Source of the DNA: an uncultured Solimonas sp. | GTDB taxonomy: Bacteria; Pseudomonadota; Gammaproteobacteria; Nevskiales; Nevskiaceae | Length of the DNA stretch: 64,000 nucleotides | Direction of reading: 5' to 3' | NCBI GenBank assembly: GCA_946478985.1 | Contig: CAMLDZ010000001.1 | Coordinates: 1-64,000 of the forward strand | Shown here: piece after piece, positions 17,412 to 26,304 of the stretch | Numbering within the stretch: the first letter of the stretch is position 1 | Layout of the letters: every line of letters begins with the position of its first letter | Notes under the pieces: model-generated | Database searches by the model: none | What the model saw: only the letters and a program-made list of their open reading frames with translations | Told to the model about the DNA's origin: nothing | Made by a program: the position numbers and the translations under genes

Positions 17412-19676
17412 TTACGGCTTATTGGCCAGGCGCCGCGCGGCGCGAGCGCGCAGCACCGACTGCAGCAGGATGCCGACCAGGATCACGAACAGCACGGCCA
17501 GCGGCCACAGCAGGTACGGATGCAGCGACAGCCAGCGCTTGATCGCGAACCACCACGGCAGGTGGCCGACCTCATAGCGCGCGCTGAGGTCGTAGCCGGT
17601 CACCGTGCTGCCGGTGACCAGCGTCAGCGCACCGCGAACGAACTGCGAGTCGCCCGGATCGGTCAGCGTCAAGGCCGCGTCGCGCACATCACCGCCGCGG
17701 CCGGCCGTCAGCAGCACGACATTGCGGCCGCCCTGCAGCGGCGACTCGAAGCCCATCAGCACCGAAAAACGCTGTCCGGCGTTGACCAGCACGCGGCTGG
17801 CCACCGCGCGGGCGGCGCTGACGTCGCGGTCACGCAGCCAGCGCTCGTTGAGCGCTTCGAGCTGGCCGATCGGCGCCAGCTCGACGTGGCCGTCATTGAG
17901 GCGCAGCGGCATGCGCTCGACCCAGTCGGCCGGGAGATTGAGGTTGTCGAGACGGCCGACCAGCAGCAGCTCGCGGTCCTTGACGGCCTCCAGACCGTCG
18001 ACCGTCGTCACTTCGAGACGGCTGGCGGCGTCGAGCGTCCAGCGGCCGACGTGGCCGAGCACGATCAAGGCGGCGCTGACCTCGCTCTCGCTCGGCTGGC
18101 TCGGCAGCACCACCGCGGTGGTCGCCAGATCGCTGTGGCGCGAGAACGGGAAGGCGCCGTCGGCCAGCTTCTCCAGCGCCGGCATCTCGACGAAGTAGGC
18201 GAAGTTGCGGACTTCCAGTGTCGACGCCGGATCGATGGAGCCCTGCAGGCCGGTGATGTCGAAGTCCTCGCAGGCCTTGTCGGTATCGCGACGGAAGTGG
18301 TACTGCGCGTCGAGGCGGTTGTGCGCGTGCAGCGCCTGCACCGGCAGCACCAGATCCAGCGGCGTGCTGTCGTCGACGCGAACCTTGCCGCGGTTGAGCA
18401 CGGTGCCGCCGGCGAACTGGCCGTTGAGCAGCACGTTGAGCTGCGAGTTGACGGCGGCATTGGGTGCCGCGCGGTACTGCAGCCTGGCCTTGATGCTGTC
18501 CTGGCTCAGCGGATAGAGATCCGGCGGCAGCGAGAACTCGAAGCCGATCGGGCCCGGCACCAGGCCGGTGACCGACAGGCCGGCGACGGCACGATCGGCC
18601 AGCGGCAGCGGCCGGCTCGGGTCGATCCAGCGCGACGAGCTCCAGGCCGGGCGCGGCTCCGGCAGCTGCAGGCCCAGCACCTCGACCTCGGCGCCCTGCA
18701 GCACCAGCTTGCCGAGCGCCAGGGCCTGCGCGGCGGTGATCAGGCCTTCGGCGTCCGGCGCCGAGAACACCAGCAGCTGGCTGCCCGGCGATGCCGGATT
18801 GTCGACCACGGCAATGGTCGGCGTGCTGCGCGAAGCGAAGCGCTCGAAACCCGCCCACGGCGCGCGGCCGCTGACGAAGACCACCCCGGTGCCGCGCGGC
18901 AGCTCGTCGAACGACACCGGGAAGTCGGCGCCGCGGTAGTCCGCCTGCGCGCCGAACCAGTTGGCAACGATGCCCGCCGCCTTGAGCGTCTGCGTGTCCG
19001 GCTTGCCGGCGAAGCTGAACGGCAGGCGCAGGCGACGCTCGTCGCCGGCGTCGAACATCGGCGCCGGCAGGTGCTCCAGCGCCGGCACGTTGTTGAGCGG
19101 CGCGAAGCTCAGCTCCAGGCGGCTGTCATTGCTGATGTCCGCCCACAGCGAGGTGTGCGCCGGGTCCTCGCACTCGTTGGGCTTGGCGTAATGCGCGACC
19201 AGTTCGAAGCGGATCTGGTTGTGCGGCAGCAGCAGGCGCGGATCGATCGGCAAGCGCACGCTGTTGCCGGATGCGGTGTCGGCGCTCAGCGGCATGGTCT
19301 TGAGCAGCTCGTCGTTGACGTAGACGCTGAGATGGCTGAGATCGAAGCGCAGCGACGGCGAATGCGCATAGCGCAGTTGCAGGGTCGCCGCGGTGACGAT
19401 CTGGTCGGCGCGCAGGTTCAGCGGAATCGACGCCTGGCCGAACACCGTGCGCAGCTTCATCGGATAGATGAGGCCCAGATCCTTGAACCGCAGCGTGCGC
19501 GAGGCCTGCTGGCCGGCCATGTCAGTACCGGTACCGACCGCTTCGGCACGGGCAGCGTCGGCGCCGCTGCCGGCCGCCGGCGGCGGCTCCTGCGCGAAGG
19601 CGCTGGCCAGCACCAGCATCGCTGCCAGTGCGGTTGCGGGGGCCAGCTTGTGCAGCACGCTTTTTCGTGTACGCAT
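17412..19676 (-). CDS. bcsB: BcsB, periplasmic carbohydrate-binding cellulose synthase subunit
   Basis: The 754-residue partner of BcsA guides the glucan through the periplasm and anchors in the inner membrane. It has a signal peptide (MRTRKSVLHKLAPATALAAM...), two successive carbohydrate-binding/flavodoxin-like pairs typified by LNLRADQIVTAATLQLRY, FAGGTVLNRGKVRV and LPLADRAVAG, and a C-terminal transmembrane anchor (LLWPLAVLFVILVGILLQSVL, less than 20 residues from the end). The start was set at the ATG at 19676 because GGAG lies nine bases upstream and the signal peptide begins there; in-frame TTG 19709 and ATG 19703 lie upstream. The 142 bp between bcsA and this start hold nothing recognisable. 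Confidence 0.96.
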   Translation of the reverse strand: MRTRKSVLHKLAPATALAAMLVLASAFAQEPPPAAGSGADAARAEAVGTGTDMAGQQASRTLRFKDLGLIYPMKLRTVFGQASIPLNLRADQIVTAATLQLRYAHSPSLRFDLSHLSVYVNDELLKTMPLSADTASGNSVRLPIDPRLLLPHNQIRFELVAHYAKPNECEDPAHTSLWADISNDSRLELSFAPLNNVPALEHLPAPMFDAGDERRLRLPFSFAGKPDTQTLKAAGIVANWFGAQADYRGADFPVSFDELPRGTGVVFVSGRAPWAGFERFASRSTPTIAVVDNPASPGSQLLVFSAPDAEGLITAAQALALGKLVLQGAEVEVLGLQLPEPRPAWSSSRWIDPSRPLPLADRAVAGLSVTGLVPGPIGFEFSLPPDLYPLSQDSIKARLQYRAAPNAAVNSQLNVLLNGQFAGGTVLNRGKVRVDDSTPLDLVLPVQALHAHNRLDAQYHFRRDTDKACEDFDITGLQGSIDPASTLEVRNFAYFVEMPALEKLADGAFPFSRHSDLATTAVVLPSQPSESEVSAALIVLGHVGRWTLDAASRLEVTTVDGLEAVKDRELLLVGRLDNLNLPADWVERMPLRLNDGHVELAPIGQLEALNERWLRDRDVSAARAVASRVLVNAGQRFSVLMGFESPLQGGRNVVLLTAGRGGDVRDAALTLTDPGDSQFVRGALTLVTGSTVTGYDLSARYEVGHLPWWFAIKRWLSLHPYLLWPLAVLFVILVGILLQSVLRARAARRLANKP

Positions 19677-19818
19677 CGACACGCTCTCCAACCGCGTTTT
19701 CATGATCAATCCAAAACCACTTGTGCAACAGGAGCACGGCGACCGTTATCCGGGCTGTCTCGCGCCCCTGATCGACGCAAAGCCCGCCAGGGCCCTCACG
19801 CCATGGCTCCGCTCGCGG

Positions 19819-21927
19819 CTAGGACGGCCGTGCCGGGCGGATCACGCGGCCGCTCAGCGCGCGCGCCACCCACACTACGAAATCGCGGCCGCCGCGGATG
19901 CCGTAGCGGCTCACCTCCCACAGCGCGCGCAGCGGCCGGTCGCGCTCGCGGCGGTCGCGCCATTGCATCCAGGCGTCGGCGCGCCCGAACAGCGCCTGCA
20001 CCAGCGCCTTCTCCTGCTCGATGCTCATCGGCAGGTACTTGAGGGCGATCACGCCATGGCCGGCGCGGGTCACCTCGGCGTCGATCCAGGTATCGCTGCG
20101 GTCCGGCACCAGCATGATCTGCAGCTTCTGCCCGGCGCTGACCTGCAGATCGCCGTCGGGCTTCTGCAATGCGATGCCGCTGTAGGACACATCGAAGGTG
20201 CTGGCCTGGTGGACGGCGCCGCCCTCCTCGAGCCGCACCGCGACCGGCAGCCGCGTGCGCACGCGCACCGCGGTGCGCACCTGGCGACGCTCGTTGGCGA
20301 CCGCCAGCGCACCGCCGGCGATGATCAGGTTGTACACCGTCCAGCCCAGATTGAGCAGCACGGTATCCGGATGGTCGGAGCCCATCAGCAGGCGCGCGAT
20401 GCCGACCGCGGCGCCGATCAGGTTGAGCGAGAACAGGATGTAGTACGGCTTGGCGATGTCCTGGTCGAAGTAGTCGCGGTCGACGATGCCACCCTTGGCG
20501 GTGACGTTGAACTTGCCCAGCTTGGGGTTGATCGTCGCCAGCAGCGTCGGCCACAGGATGAACGTGGCCAGCACCGTCTCGTAGACCTCGGACCAGAACG
20601 AGTGGCGGAACGGCCCCTGCAGACGGCTGTTGGTGATCGTCGCCAGGATCACGTGCGGCGCCGCGTAGGCCAGCACCATCCAGCCCTGCGCCTTGATGAT
20701 CTCGGCGTCGAGCAGCAGATAGGCCAGCGGCGAGGTCAGGAAGACGATACGCGGCAGGCCGTAGAAGAAGTGCAGCATCGCGTTGGCGTAGCAGATGCGC
20801 TGGCCGAACTGCAGGCCCGGCATCACGAACGGATTGTTGACGCGGAAGATCTGCGCCATGCCGCGCGCCCAGCGGATGCGCTGGCCGACGTGCGCCGACA
20901 GCGATTCGGTGGCCAGGCCCGCGGCCTGCGGGATGTTGATGTAGGCGCTCTTCCAGCCGCGCGAGTGCATGCGCAGCGAGGTGTGCGCGTCCTCGGTCAC
21001 CGTCTCGGTGGCGATGCCGCCGACTTCTTCCAGCGCCGTGCGGCGCAATACCGCGCAGGAGCCGCAGAAGAAGGTCGCGTCCCAGAAGTCGTTGCCGTCC
21101 TGGATCAGGCCGTAGAACAGCTCGCCTTCGTTCGGCACCTTGCGGAAGGTGTCGAGGTTCTTTTCGAACGGGTCCGGCGAGAAGAAGTGGTGAGGCGTCT
21201 GCACCAGCGACAGCCGCGGATCTTCCAGCATGCCGCCCATCGTCATCTGCAGGAACGAGCGCGTCGGAATGTGGTCGCAGTCGAAGATCGCCACGAATTC
21301 GCCGTGCGTCTTCTTCAGTGCGGCGTTGATGTTGCCGGCCTTGGCGTGCTTGTTGTCGGTACGCGTGATGTGGGTGACGCCGACCCACTCGCAGAATTCC
21401 TTGAATTCCTGGCGGCGGCCGTCATCGAGCACGTAGATGTTTAGCTTGTCCCGCGGCCAGTCCAGCGACATCGCCGCCAGCACCGTCGGCCGCACCACGG
21501 CCAGGGGCTCGTTGTACGAGGGGATGAAGATGTCCACCGTCGGCCACTGCGCCGGGTCGTCCGGCAGGGCCGCCGGCCGGCGCTGCAGCGGCCAGGCGGT
21601 CTGGATGAAGCCCAGCAGCAGGATCGCGTAGGCATACAGCTCGGCGCCGACCAGTCCCAGCGACAGGAACAGATCCCAGTAGTTGAATTCCGGGCCGATC
21701 GGCAGCGTCTCGGTCAGGCGCCAGTAGATGTAGCGCGTGCTGGCGATCAGCGACAGCGCCATCAGCGTCAGGATCCAGCGATGGCCCTTGCGCCGCGCCA
21801 TCAGGTTGGCGGCCAGCACCATGCCGCAGGCGGTGAACGCCTGCCACGTCAGGCTCAGCGGCGCCGTGACAAACGCGTAAACGGGAACAGCCAGGGCGAT
21901 CAGCGTCGCCAGCGTGAAGAGGCGCAT
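19819..21927 (-). CDS. bcsA: BcsA, cellulose synthase catalytic subunit (GT2 plus PilZ)
   Basis: The 702-residue inner-membrane glycosyltransferase 2 polymerises UDP-glucose into beta-1,4-glucan and threads it out. Catalytic motifs: DDG at 168-170, DCD at 216-218, TED at 311-313 (general base) and QRIRW at 349-353. Four N-terminal and about four later transmembrane helices flank the GT domain. The C-terminal PilZ domain (about 550-650) has RRQVR (the RxxxR c-di-GMP arm) and DVSYSG (D/NxSxxG), so synthesis is predicted to need c-di-GMP. It is shorter than E. coli BcsA (872), lacking the enterobacterial N-terminal extension. It lies 22 bp downstream of bcsP. Confidence 0.98.
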   Translation of the reverse strand: MRLFTLATLIALAVPVYAFVTAPLSLTWQAFTACGMVLAANLMARRKGHRWILTLMALSLIASTRYIYWRLTETLPIGPEFNYWDLFLSLGLVGAELYAYAILLLGFIQTAWPLQRRPAALPDDPAQWPTVDIFIPSYNEPLAVVRPTVLAAMSLDWPRDKLNIYVLDDGRRQEFKEFCEWVGVTHITRTDNKHAKAGNINAALKKTHGEFVAIFDCDHIPTRSFLQMTMGGMLEDPRLSLVQTPHHFFSPDPFEKNLDTFRKVPNEGELFYGLIQDGNDFWDATFFCGSCAVLRRTALEEVGGIATETVTEDAHTSLRMHSRGWKSAYINIPQAAGLATESLSAHVGQRIRWARGMAQIFRVNNPFVMPGLQFGQRICYANAMLHFFYGLPRIVFLTSPLAYLLLDAEIIKAQGWMVLAYAAPHVILATITNSRLQGPFRHSFWSEVYETVLATFILWPTLLATINPKLGKFNVTAKGGIVDRDYFDQDIAKPYYILFSLNLIGAAVGIARLLMGSDHPDTVLLNLGWTVYNLIIAGGALAVANERRQVRTAVRVRTRLPVAVRLEEGGAVHQASTFDVSYSGIALQKPDGDLQVSAGQKLQIMLVPDRSDTWIDAEVTRAGHGVIALKYLPMSIEQEKALVQALFGRADAWMQWRDRRERDRPLRALWEVSRYGIRGGRDFVVWVARALSGRVIRPARPS

Positions 21928-21949
21928 GTATGCGTCCGGCTGACGAAAC

Positions 21950-22426
21950 TCAGGAAACGTTGCGCTGCGATACCGGCGCGGCGGCGTTCAGCGCCGAGAA
22001 CACCTCCAGCATCCGACGCTGCGCCAGTGGATCGACCCGCTCAGGCATCGCGTGCCGCCGCCGCGGCGGCAGGTCCAGGCTCAAGGCCGGCGACTGTGCC
22101 CGCACCGCGACCTGGCGACGCAAGCGCTCGAAGGTGAAATTCAGCGGGCTCTCGTGCGCCGTCGCGCGCGGCGGCCGCGGCGCATCGGCGGCGCGCGGCG
22201 GCGGCACCGCCTCGACCGGTGCCGGCTTGGCCGCCACCGGCTTGGCGGGCGGCGGCGCGGGCGTGTTTGCACGCACGGCGACAGGCGCCGGCGCCGGCTG
22301 CGGCGCCTCCGGCTTTTCCGAAATCAGCTTGGCGGGCGCGAATTCGCGGTACTGCATGCCTTCGATGCGCAAGTCCTGGAACAGCTGGCGTACGTCATCC
22401 GACGAATCCTTGTCAGTGCCGGCCAT
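21950..22426 (-). CDS. bcsP: BcsP/BcsR-like cellulose biosynthesis accessory protein
   Basis: The 158-residue cytoplasmic protein lies between bcsD and bcsA. The N-terminal part (DSSDDVRQLFQDLRIEGMQYREF) resembles the short BcsR module found in Bcs cytoplasmic regulators, and it is followed by a Pro/Ala-rich disordered stretch (residues about 45-90) and a basic C-terminal part (RRMLEVFSALN). Position, length and the BcsR-like start fit BcsP of BcsD-containing type I operons. The ATG at 22426 has GGAG nine bases upstream and follows the bcsD stop by 4 bases. The name is a recollection of family features, not an alignment. Confidence 0.6.
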   Translation of the reverse strand: MAGTDKDSSDDVRQLFQDLRIEGMQYREFAPAKLISEKPEAPQPAPAPVAVRANTPAPPPAKPVAAKPAPVEAVPPPRAADAPRPPRATAHESPLNFTFERLRRQVAVRAQSPALSLDLPPRRRHAMPERVDPLAQRRMLEVFSALNAAAPVSQRNVS

Positions 22427-22430
22427 GGAC

Positions 22431-22907
22431 TCAAGCTCCAAAAGTCGATTCATGGGCAAAGCGCAGGCGAACGGCGAACTCGCCCAGGCTCTGGTCTTCG
22501 ATCTCGCGCACGTCGAGGCGGTCGTCCGCGCCCAGCTGCGCCATCCATTCGGCGTACAAGCCTTCGAGCAGACCGGGCGCCCATTCCTCCGAGGCGGGGC
22601 CGAACCAGTTCAGTAGCGGTGCACAGCCATGGACAAAGTCGACGGCGCCCGCGGTTTCCTCGATGCGCACCCAGCCCAGATCGAGTTCGCTCAGACGCTT
22701 CTGTGCGAACAGGCTGAATTCGCCCAGGGTTTTGAGCGTGCCCACCGAGTGCAGCCTCGCCAGCCGGCGACCGGCGGCATACAGCAGCGCGCGCAGTTGC
22801 GGCGCCGGGACCTGTTGGGCCAGCTCGCCCCCCAAAGCACTGAGCACCGGCACCGCACCCATCACACGCGGATGCTGTGCTAGATATGCCACACTTTGCT
22901 GGTCCAC
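22431..22907 (-). CDS. bcsD: BcsD, cellulose-crystallising channel subunit
   Basis: The 158-residue protein is close in length to the Komagataeibacter AxCesD/BcsD (156). Features: an opening segment YLAQHPRVMGAVPVLSALGGELAQQ, a helical GRRLARLHSVGTLKTLGEF, DLGWVRIEE, and GAVDFVHGCAPLLNWFG. BcsD is a periplasmic or cytoplasmic octamer that arranges nascent glucan chains, and it is diagnostic of type I operons. The start is a GTG with GGGGAG four bases upstream. It heads the operon. Neither BcsE nor BcsQ is present in this window. Confidence 0.9.
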   Translation of the reverse strand: MDQQSVAYLAQHPRVMGAVPVLSALGGELAQQVPAPQLRALLYAAGRRLARLHSVGTLKTLGEFSLFAQKRLSELDLGWVRIEETAGAVDFVHGCAPLLNWFGPASEEWAPGLLEGLYAEWMAQLGADDRLDVREIEDQSLGEFAVRLRFAHESTFGA

Positions 22908-22936
22908 CGCGCTCCCCGTTGAGCTGTCAGGATTTC

Positions 22937-22965
22937 ATTGTCAGGCGCGCCAGATATTCCTGCAA
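22937..22965 (-). promoter_or_regulatory. Predicted sigma70 promoter of the bcs operon
   Basis: On the minus strand the hexamers TTGCAG (22960-22965) and GACAAT (22937-22942) are separated by exactly 17 bp. They lie about 30 bp upstream of the bcsD GTG, leaving a short leader with no obvious riboswitch. The rest of the 160-bp divergent gap holds the upstream region of the lipoprotein gene at 23068. The hexamers are moderate matches only. Confidence 0.45.
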
Positions 22966-23067
22966 TCCATTGAATCATACCGTCATGCTCTGGAAACCCG
23001 CCGCCAATCGCCGGTTTGGCATGGCCTCTGCAATTCATAGCGGCACGCAATCTCCTCGGGTTAAACA

Positions 23068-23925
23068 ATGAAATTTTCGTGCCGCCCTGTGCGGGTCGTC
23101 GGCCTGGCGGCCCTGCTCGCCCTGGGTGCCTGCAATTCTCAGGACGATTCGATTCCGACGCCGGTGATCCGGCCGTCCAGCGTCGCCCCGGCCGGCATCT
23201 ACACCGGCACCTGGACTTCCACCGCCAACGGCACCACGACCGCGGTGACGGCGCTGATCGACAGCGACGACCGCTTCATGCTCTACAACGCCGACGGTAG
23301 TTTCATCGCCTCCGGCACCTACCTGCGCGCCGAGGCCTCGCGCGGCCTCAGCGTGCAGGCGCGGGCCTACACGCTGACCGAAGTCGTGCCGGACGAGGAC
23401 GAGGAAGAAGAAGAGGCCGAGACGCCGACGCCCGAGGAACCGGTTTTCGAGACCGTCATCACCACCTTCGCGGCGCAGGGCACCTACGACGAGGACGACC
23501 GCATCCTGATGACCTACGTGTCGACCGGCAACCAGGACGAAGGCTCGCTGGACCTGCGCTACCAGAAGTCGCGCTACGAGTCGCGGTCCGACCTGATCCT
23601 GCTCAACGGTGACTGGGGCCTCAAGGATCCGTTCGGGGTGCCTACCACCACCATCTACATCGACCAGGGTGGCAGCCTGTCCGGCCAGGACGAGGTCGGC
23701 TGCCTCTACAGCGGCACGTTCTCGCTGATCGACCAGCACTACAACCTGTATCGGACACAGCTGCGCAGCCAGTGCCCGAACAGCAACGGCGCACCGATCA
23801 CCGCCAGTACCACGGGCCTGGCGACGCTGGTCAAGAGCACCGCCGCGGTCGACGGCCCCAGCGAACTGGTGTCGATATCGGTGTCGAGCAAGGCGGCGGT
23901 GCTGCTGCGTCTCGACCCGCTGTAA
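23068..23925 (+). CDS. Predicted lipoprotein, unknown function
   Basis: The 285-residue protein has a lipobox (LALGAC, Cys22). The mature part opens with GIYTGTWTSTANG, a beta-rich motif seen in many uncharacterised lipoproteins, and has LILLNGDWGLKDPFG in the middle. A strongly acidic run, DEDEEEEEAE (about residues 110-119), divides it. No catalytic signature is seen. The gene is divergent from bcsD and 46 bp upstream of another lipoprotein gene, so the pair may be one transcript. Confidence 0.75.
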   Translation: MKFSCRPVRVVGLAALLALGACNSQDDSIPTPVIRPSSVAPAGIYTGTWTSTANGTTTAVTALIDSDDRFMLYNADGSFIASGTYLRAEASRGLSVQARAYTLTEVVPDEDEEEEEAETPTPEEPVFETVITTFAAQGTYDEDDRILMTYVSTGNQDEGSLDLRYQKSRYESRSDLILLNGDWGLKDPFGVPTTTIYIDQGGSLSGQDEVGCLYSGTFSLIDQHYNLYRTQLRSQCPNSNGAPITASTTGLATLVKSTAAVDGPSELVSISVSSKAAVLLRLDPL

Positions 23926-23971
23926 GACGGCGGGCGCACGCCCGCATCCTGCAAGACACGGAGGTCTGCAG

Positions 23972-25069
23972 ATGAGATGGATAGGGCTGATCCTGCTGGC
24001 GGTACTGGCGGCCTGCAGCAGTTCCGACGGCAGCGGCCCGGACAGCGGCGATTCCAAGTCCGGCAGCGGCAACTGGCCGGAACTCGACGCCACGCTCGAC
24101 GGCTTCCTGACTCGTCCGGGCACCACCGTGTCCGGCTATACCTTCCTGCTGTTCGACCGCGAGCGCCTGATCTACAGCCGCGCCGGCGGCAAACAGACAC
24201 TGGACAGCGTGCTGCCGATCGCCTCGGCGTCGAAGATGCCAGCCGCTGCGGCGATCCTGACGCTGGTCGATGCCGGCAAGCTCGACCTCGACGTACCGGT
24301 CGCGCAGTACATCCATGCCGCCGGTGATCCGATCCTGTGGCCGCCCGACAAGGCGGCGATCACCATGCGGATGCTGCTCAACCACAGTTCGGGCCTGCCG
24401 GGCGCGGGTGCCAGCCAGCCCAACTGCCTTGATCGCGTGCTGGCGCTGAGCCTGCAGCAATGCGCACAGATCATCGCGCTGACGCCGCTGGTATCGCTGC
24501 CGGGTGCGGCGTTCAATTACGGCGGCGCTGATTTTCAGATCGCCGGCTATGTGGCGACGCTGATCGCCGGGCAGAGCTGGCAAGACTTCTTCGCAGAGAC
24601 GATCGGCGCGCCGCTGGGTCTGAGCCGCTTCACCTACGGTGATCCGCAAGCGGTGAGCAACCCGCGCATCGCCGGCGGCGCGTTCTCCGACGCCGGCGAT
24701 TACCGCAAGATCCTGACGATGATCCTCAACGACGGCCGCGACGATGCCGGCCAGCCGGTGCTGTCGCACGCCGCCATCGCATTGATGAAGACCGATCAGG
24801 TCGACGGCCTGCCGATCCTGTTCGCGCCGTTCCTGCAGCAGGCGCGGCAGAACTTCGACGGCCACAGCTTCGGATTCTGGATCTCGGCGCCAGCCCAGCA
24901 CCCTGGAAGCGCCGGCCCGGAACTCAGTGATCCCGGCCTGCTCGGTACTACGCCCTGGCTCGACGATGATCTCGGCTACGGCGCCGTGCTGCTGCTCGAC
25001 GACCGTACGCGCGAAGGCCTGGAGATCTGGGACGCGGTGCGGCCGCTGATCATCCAGCGCCTGCGCTGA
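23972..25069 (+). CDS. Serine beta-lactamase-fold lipoprotein hydrolase
   Basis: The 365-residue protein has a lipobox (LAAC, Cys15). It belongs to the class C beta-lactamase/PBP-like esterase family: the SxxK motif is S85-A-S-K88, followed by the usual MRMLLNHSSGLPG, then a Tyr motif in FNYGGADFQIAG and the segment YGDPQ. Such proteins act as periplasmic esterases or carboxypeptidases as often as beta-lactamases. A lipid anchor suggests work at the inner or outer membrane. It lies 22 bp before the phosphoesterase gene. Substrate unknown. Confidence 0.85.
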   Translation: MRWIGLILLAVLAACSSSDGSGPDSGDSKSGSGNWPELDATLDGFLTRPGTTVSGYTFLLFDRERLIYSRAGGKQTLDSVLPIASASKMPAAAAILTLVDAGKLDLDVPVAQYIHAAGDPILWPPDKAAITMRMLLNHSSGLPGAGASQPNCLDRVLALSLQQCAQIIALTPLVSLPGAAFNYGGADFQIAGYVATLIAGQSWQDFFAETIGAPLGLSRFTYGDPQAVSNPRIAGGAFSDAGDYRKILTMILNDGRDDAGQPVLSHAAIALMKTDQVDGLPILFAPFLQQARQNFDGHSFGFWISAPAQHPGSAGPELSDPGLLGTTPWLDDDLGYGAVLLLDDRTREGLEIWDAVRPLIIQRLR

Positions 25070-25091
25070 GACGCCCCGCGGCCCGGCGCGC

Positions 25092-25538
25092 ATGGACATC
25101 GGCCTGATCTCCGATACGCACGGCTTGATCCGCGACGAGGCGCTGGCCGCGCTGGCCGGCAGCACGCTGATCCTGCATGCCGGCGACATCGGCGACGCCG
25201 CGGTGCTGGCCGCGCTGCGCGGCATCGCACCGGTCATCGCCGTGCGCGGCAACAACGACACCGCGCCCTGGGCGCAGGAGCTCGCCGAGCAGACGCGCGT
25301 GCCGTGCGGCGGCGTCGATATCGAACTGCTCCACGATCTCAAGCTGCTGCGCGCGCCGCCGGCCTTGCGGGTCGTCGTCAGCGGCCATACGCACCGCCCG
25401 AAGATCGAAACCCGCGACGGCGTGCTCTACATCAATCCCGGCAGCGCCGGCCCGCGCCGCTTCCAGCTGCCGATCAGCGTCGCCCGGCTGCAGATCGTGC
25501 GCGGCGAGCCGCGGGCAAGCTTGCTGACGCTGGGCTAG
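25092..25538 (+). CDS. YfcE-type calcineurin-like phosphoesterase
   Basis: The 148-residue protein holds all the metallophosphoesterase motifs: ISDTHG (residues 6-11, metal Asp/His), HAGDIGD (D of motif II), RGNND (motif III, Asn), SGHTH (motif V) and NPGSAG. It fits the small YfcE/MJ0936 group, cytoplasmic phosphodiesterases tested only with artificial substrates. It follows the serine-hydrolase lipoprotein gene by 22 bp and converges with the gene at 25606. Confidence 0.9.
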   Translation: MDIGLISDTHGLIRDEALAALAGSTLILHAGDIGDAAVLAALRGIAPVIAVRGNNDTAPWAQELAEQTRVPCGGVDIELLHDLKLLRAPPALRVVVSGHTHRPKIETRDGVLYINPGSAGPRRFQLPISVARLQIVRGEPRASLLTLG

Positions 25539-25605
25539 ACCTGTTAAGGCCATGGCCGCCGCTGTGTGCCACCGGCGTTGCGGCCCGGCAAGACGCAACA
25601 AGCGC

Positions 25606-26208
25606 CTACTCCGGCTCCCCGCCGACCACCGCACGCTCGCCCTCGCGTGGCTGCGGCTCGCGCACGAATCCGTAACGTTGCGGAACCTGCGCTGCATCGA
25701 GCCGCCGTACCGGCAGCCGCCGCGCGCCGTATTGCAGCTGCAGCGCCGTGTCGGCGCCCGAGGGCTGTGCCAGGGCCGCGGCCAGCTGCGTCTCGTCGAC
25801 CGCATGGCCATCCTGCCGCAGCCGCGCCAGCGCCCAGTCGAGTTCGGTATCGGCGAGCAGCGCCGGCCCCTGTTCGGTCTCGATCAGCAGCGAACCTTCC
25901 TCGTCGAGCGCGACGGCGCGCGGCGCCTCGACGCCGCAGCCGGTATGCGTGCGCAGGTGCTCGCCGTCCGCCCACAGCACCAGCGGCGCGTAGGCCAGCT
26001 GCAGGTAGCCGCGCTGCGGGCCGTTCTGGAAGAACCAGCGCCCATGCTCGTCGCAGCCGTAGTTGCGGTTGAGCGTATCGATGATCTGCGGCCGCGAGAT
26101 CGGCTCGCCGCGGATCAGCCAGCGGCCGCGACGGTCCAGCGCCAGCCAGCCAAACAAGGCCGGCACGTTCGGCCAGCGCGCCAGTGCCCGTTCCACCCAG
26201 CTTTCCAC
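25606..26208 (-). CDS. Conserved proteobacterial protein of unknown function
   Basis: The 200-residue protein starts at a GTG (26208) with a near-perfect AAGGAGG six bases upstream; a longer frame reading in from 26373 has no such site. Segments VPALFGWLALDRRGRWLI, NRNYGCDEHGRWFFQNGPQRGY and WADGEHLRTHTGCGV look like a conserved family of beta-rich proteobacterial proteins, but I cannot name a tested function. No signal peptide is seen. It stands alone between two plus-strand genes. Confidence 0.75.
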   Translation of the reverse strand: MESWVERALARWPNVPALFGWLALDRRGRWLIRGEPISRPQIIDTLNRNYGCDEHGRWFFQNGPQRGYLQLAYAPLVLWADGEHLRTHTGCGVEAPRAVALDEEGSLLIETEQGPALLADTELDWALARLRQDGHAVDETQLAAALAQPSGADTALQLQYGARRLPVRRLDAAQVPQRYGFVREPQPREGERAVVGGEPE

Positions 26209-26304
26209 GATCGTCCTCCTTGGCGCGGCGCGGAACTGCGGGCGCTGCCGCACGTCTGATCTGATGGCGGGATTGTCCGCCGACAGCCGACGAGGAGTAC
26301 AGCC

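Noticed and set aside
16389..20042. A 1217-codon open frame on the plus strand opposite bcsZ and bcsB
   Set aside because: It mirrors genes with strong homology on the other strand and arises from GC-rich third positions; its translation is Arg/Gln/His-rich with no domain.
22908..23067. A c-di-GMP riboswitch or other structured leader for bcs
   Set aside because: The predicted leader is about 23 nt and no aptamer-like conserved core is visible.
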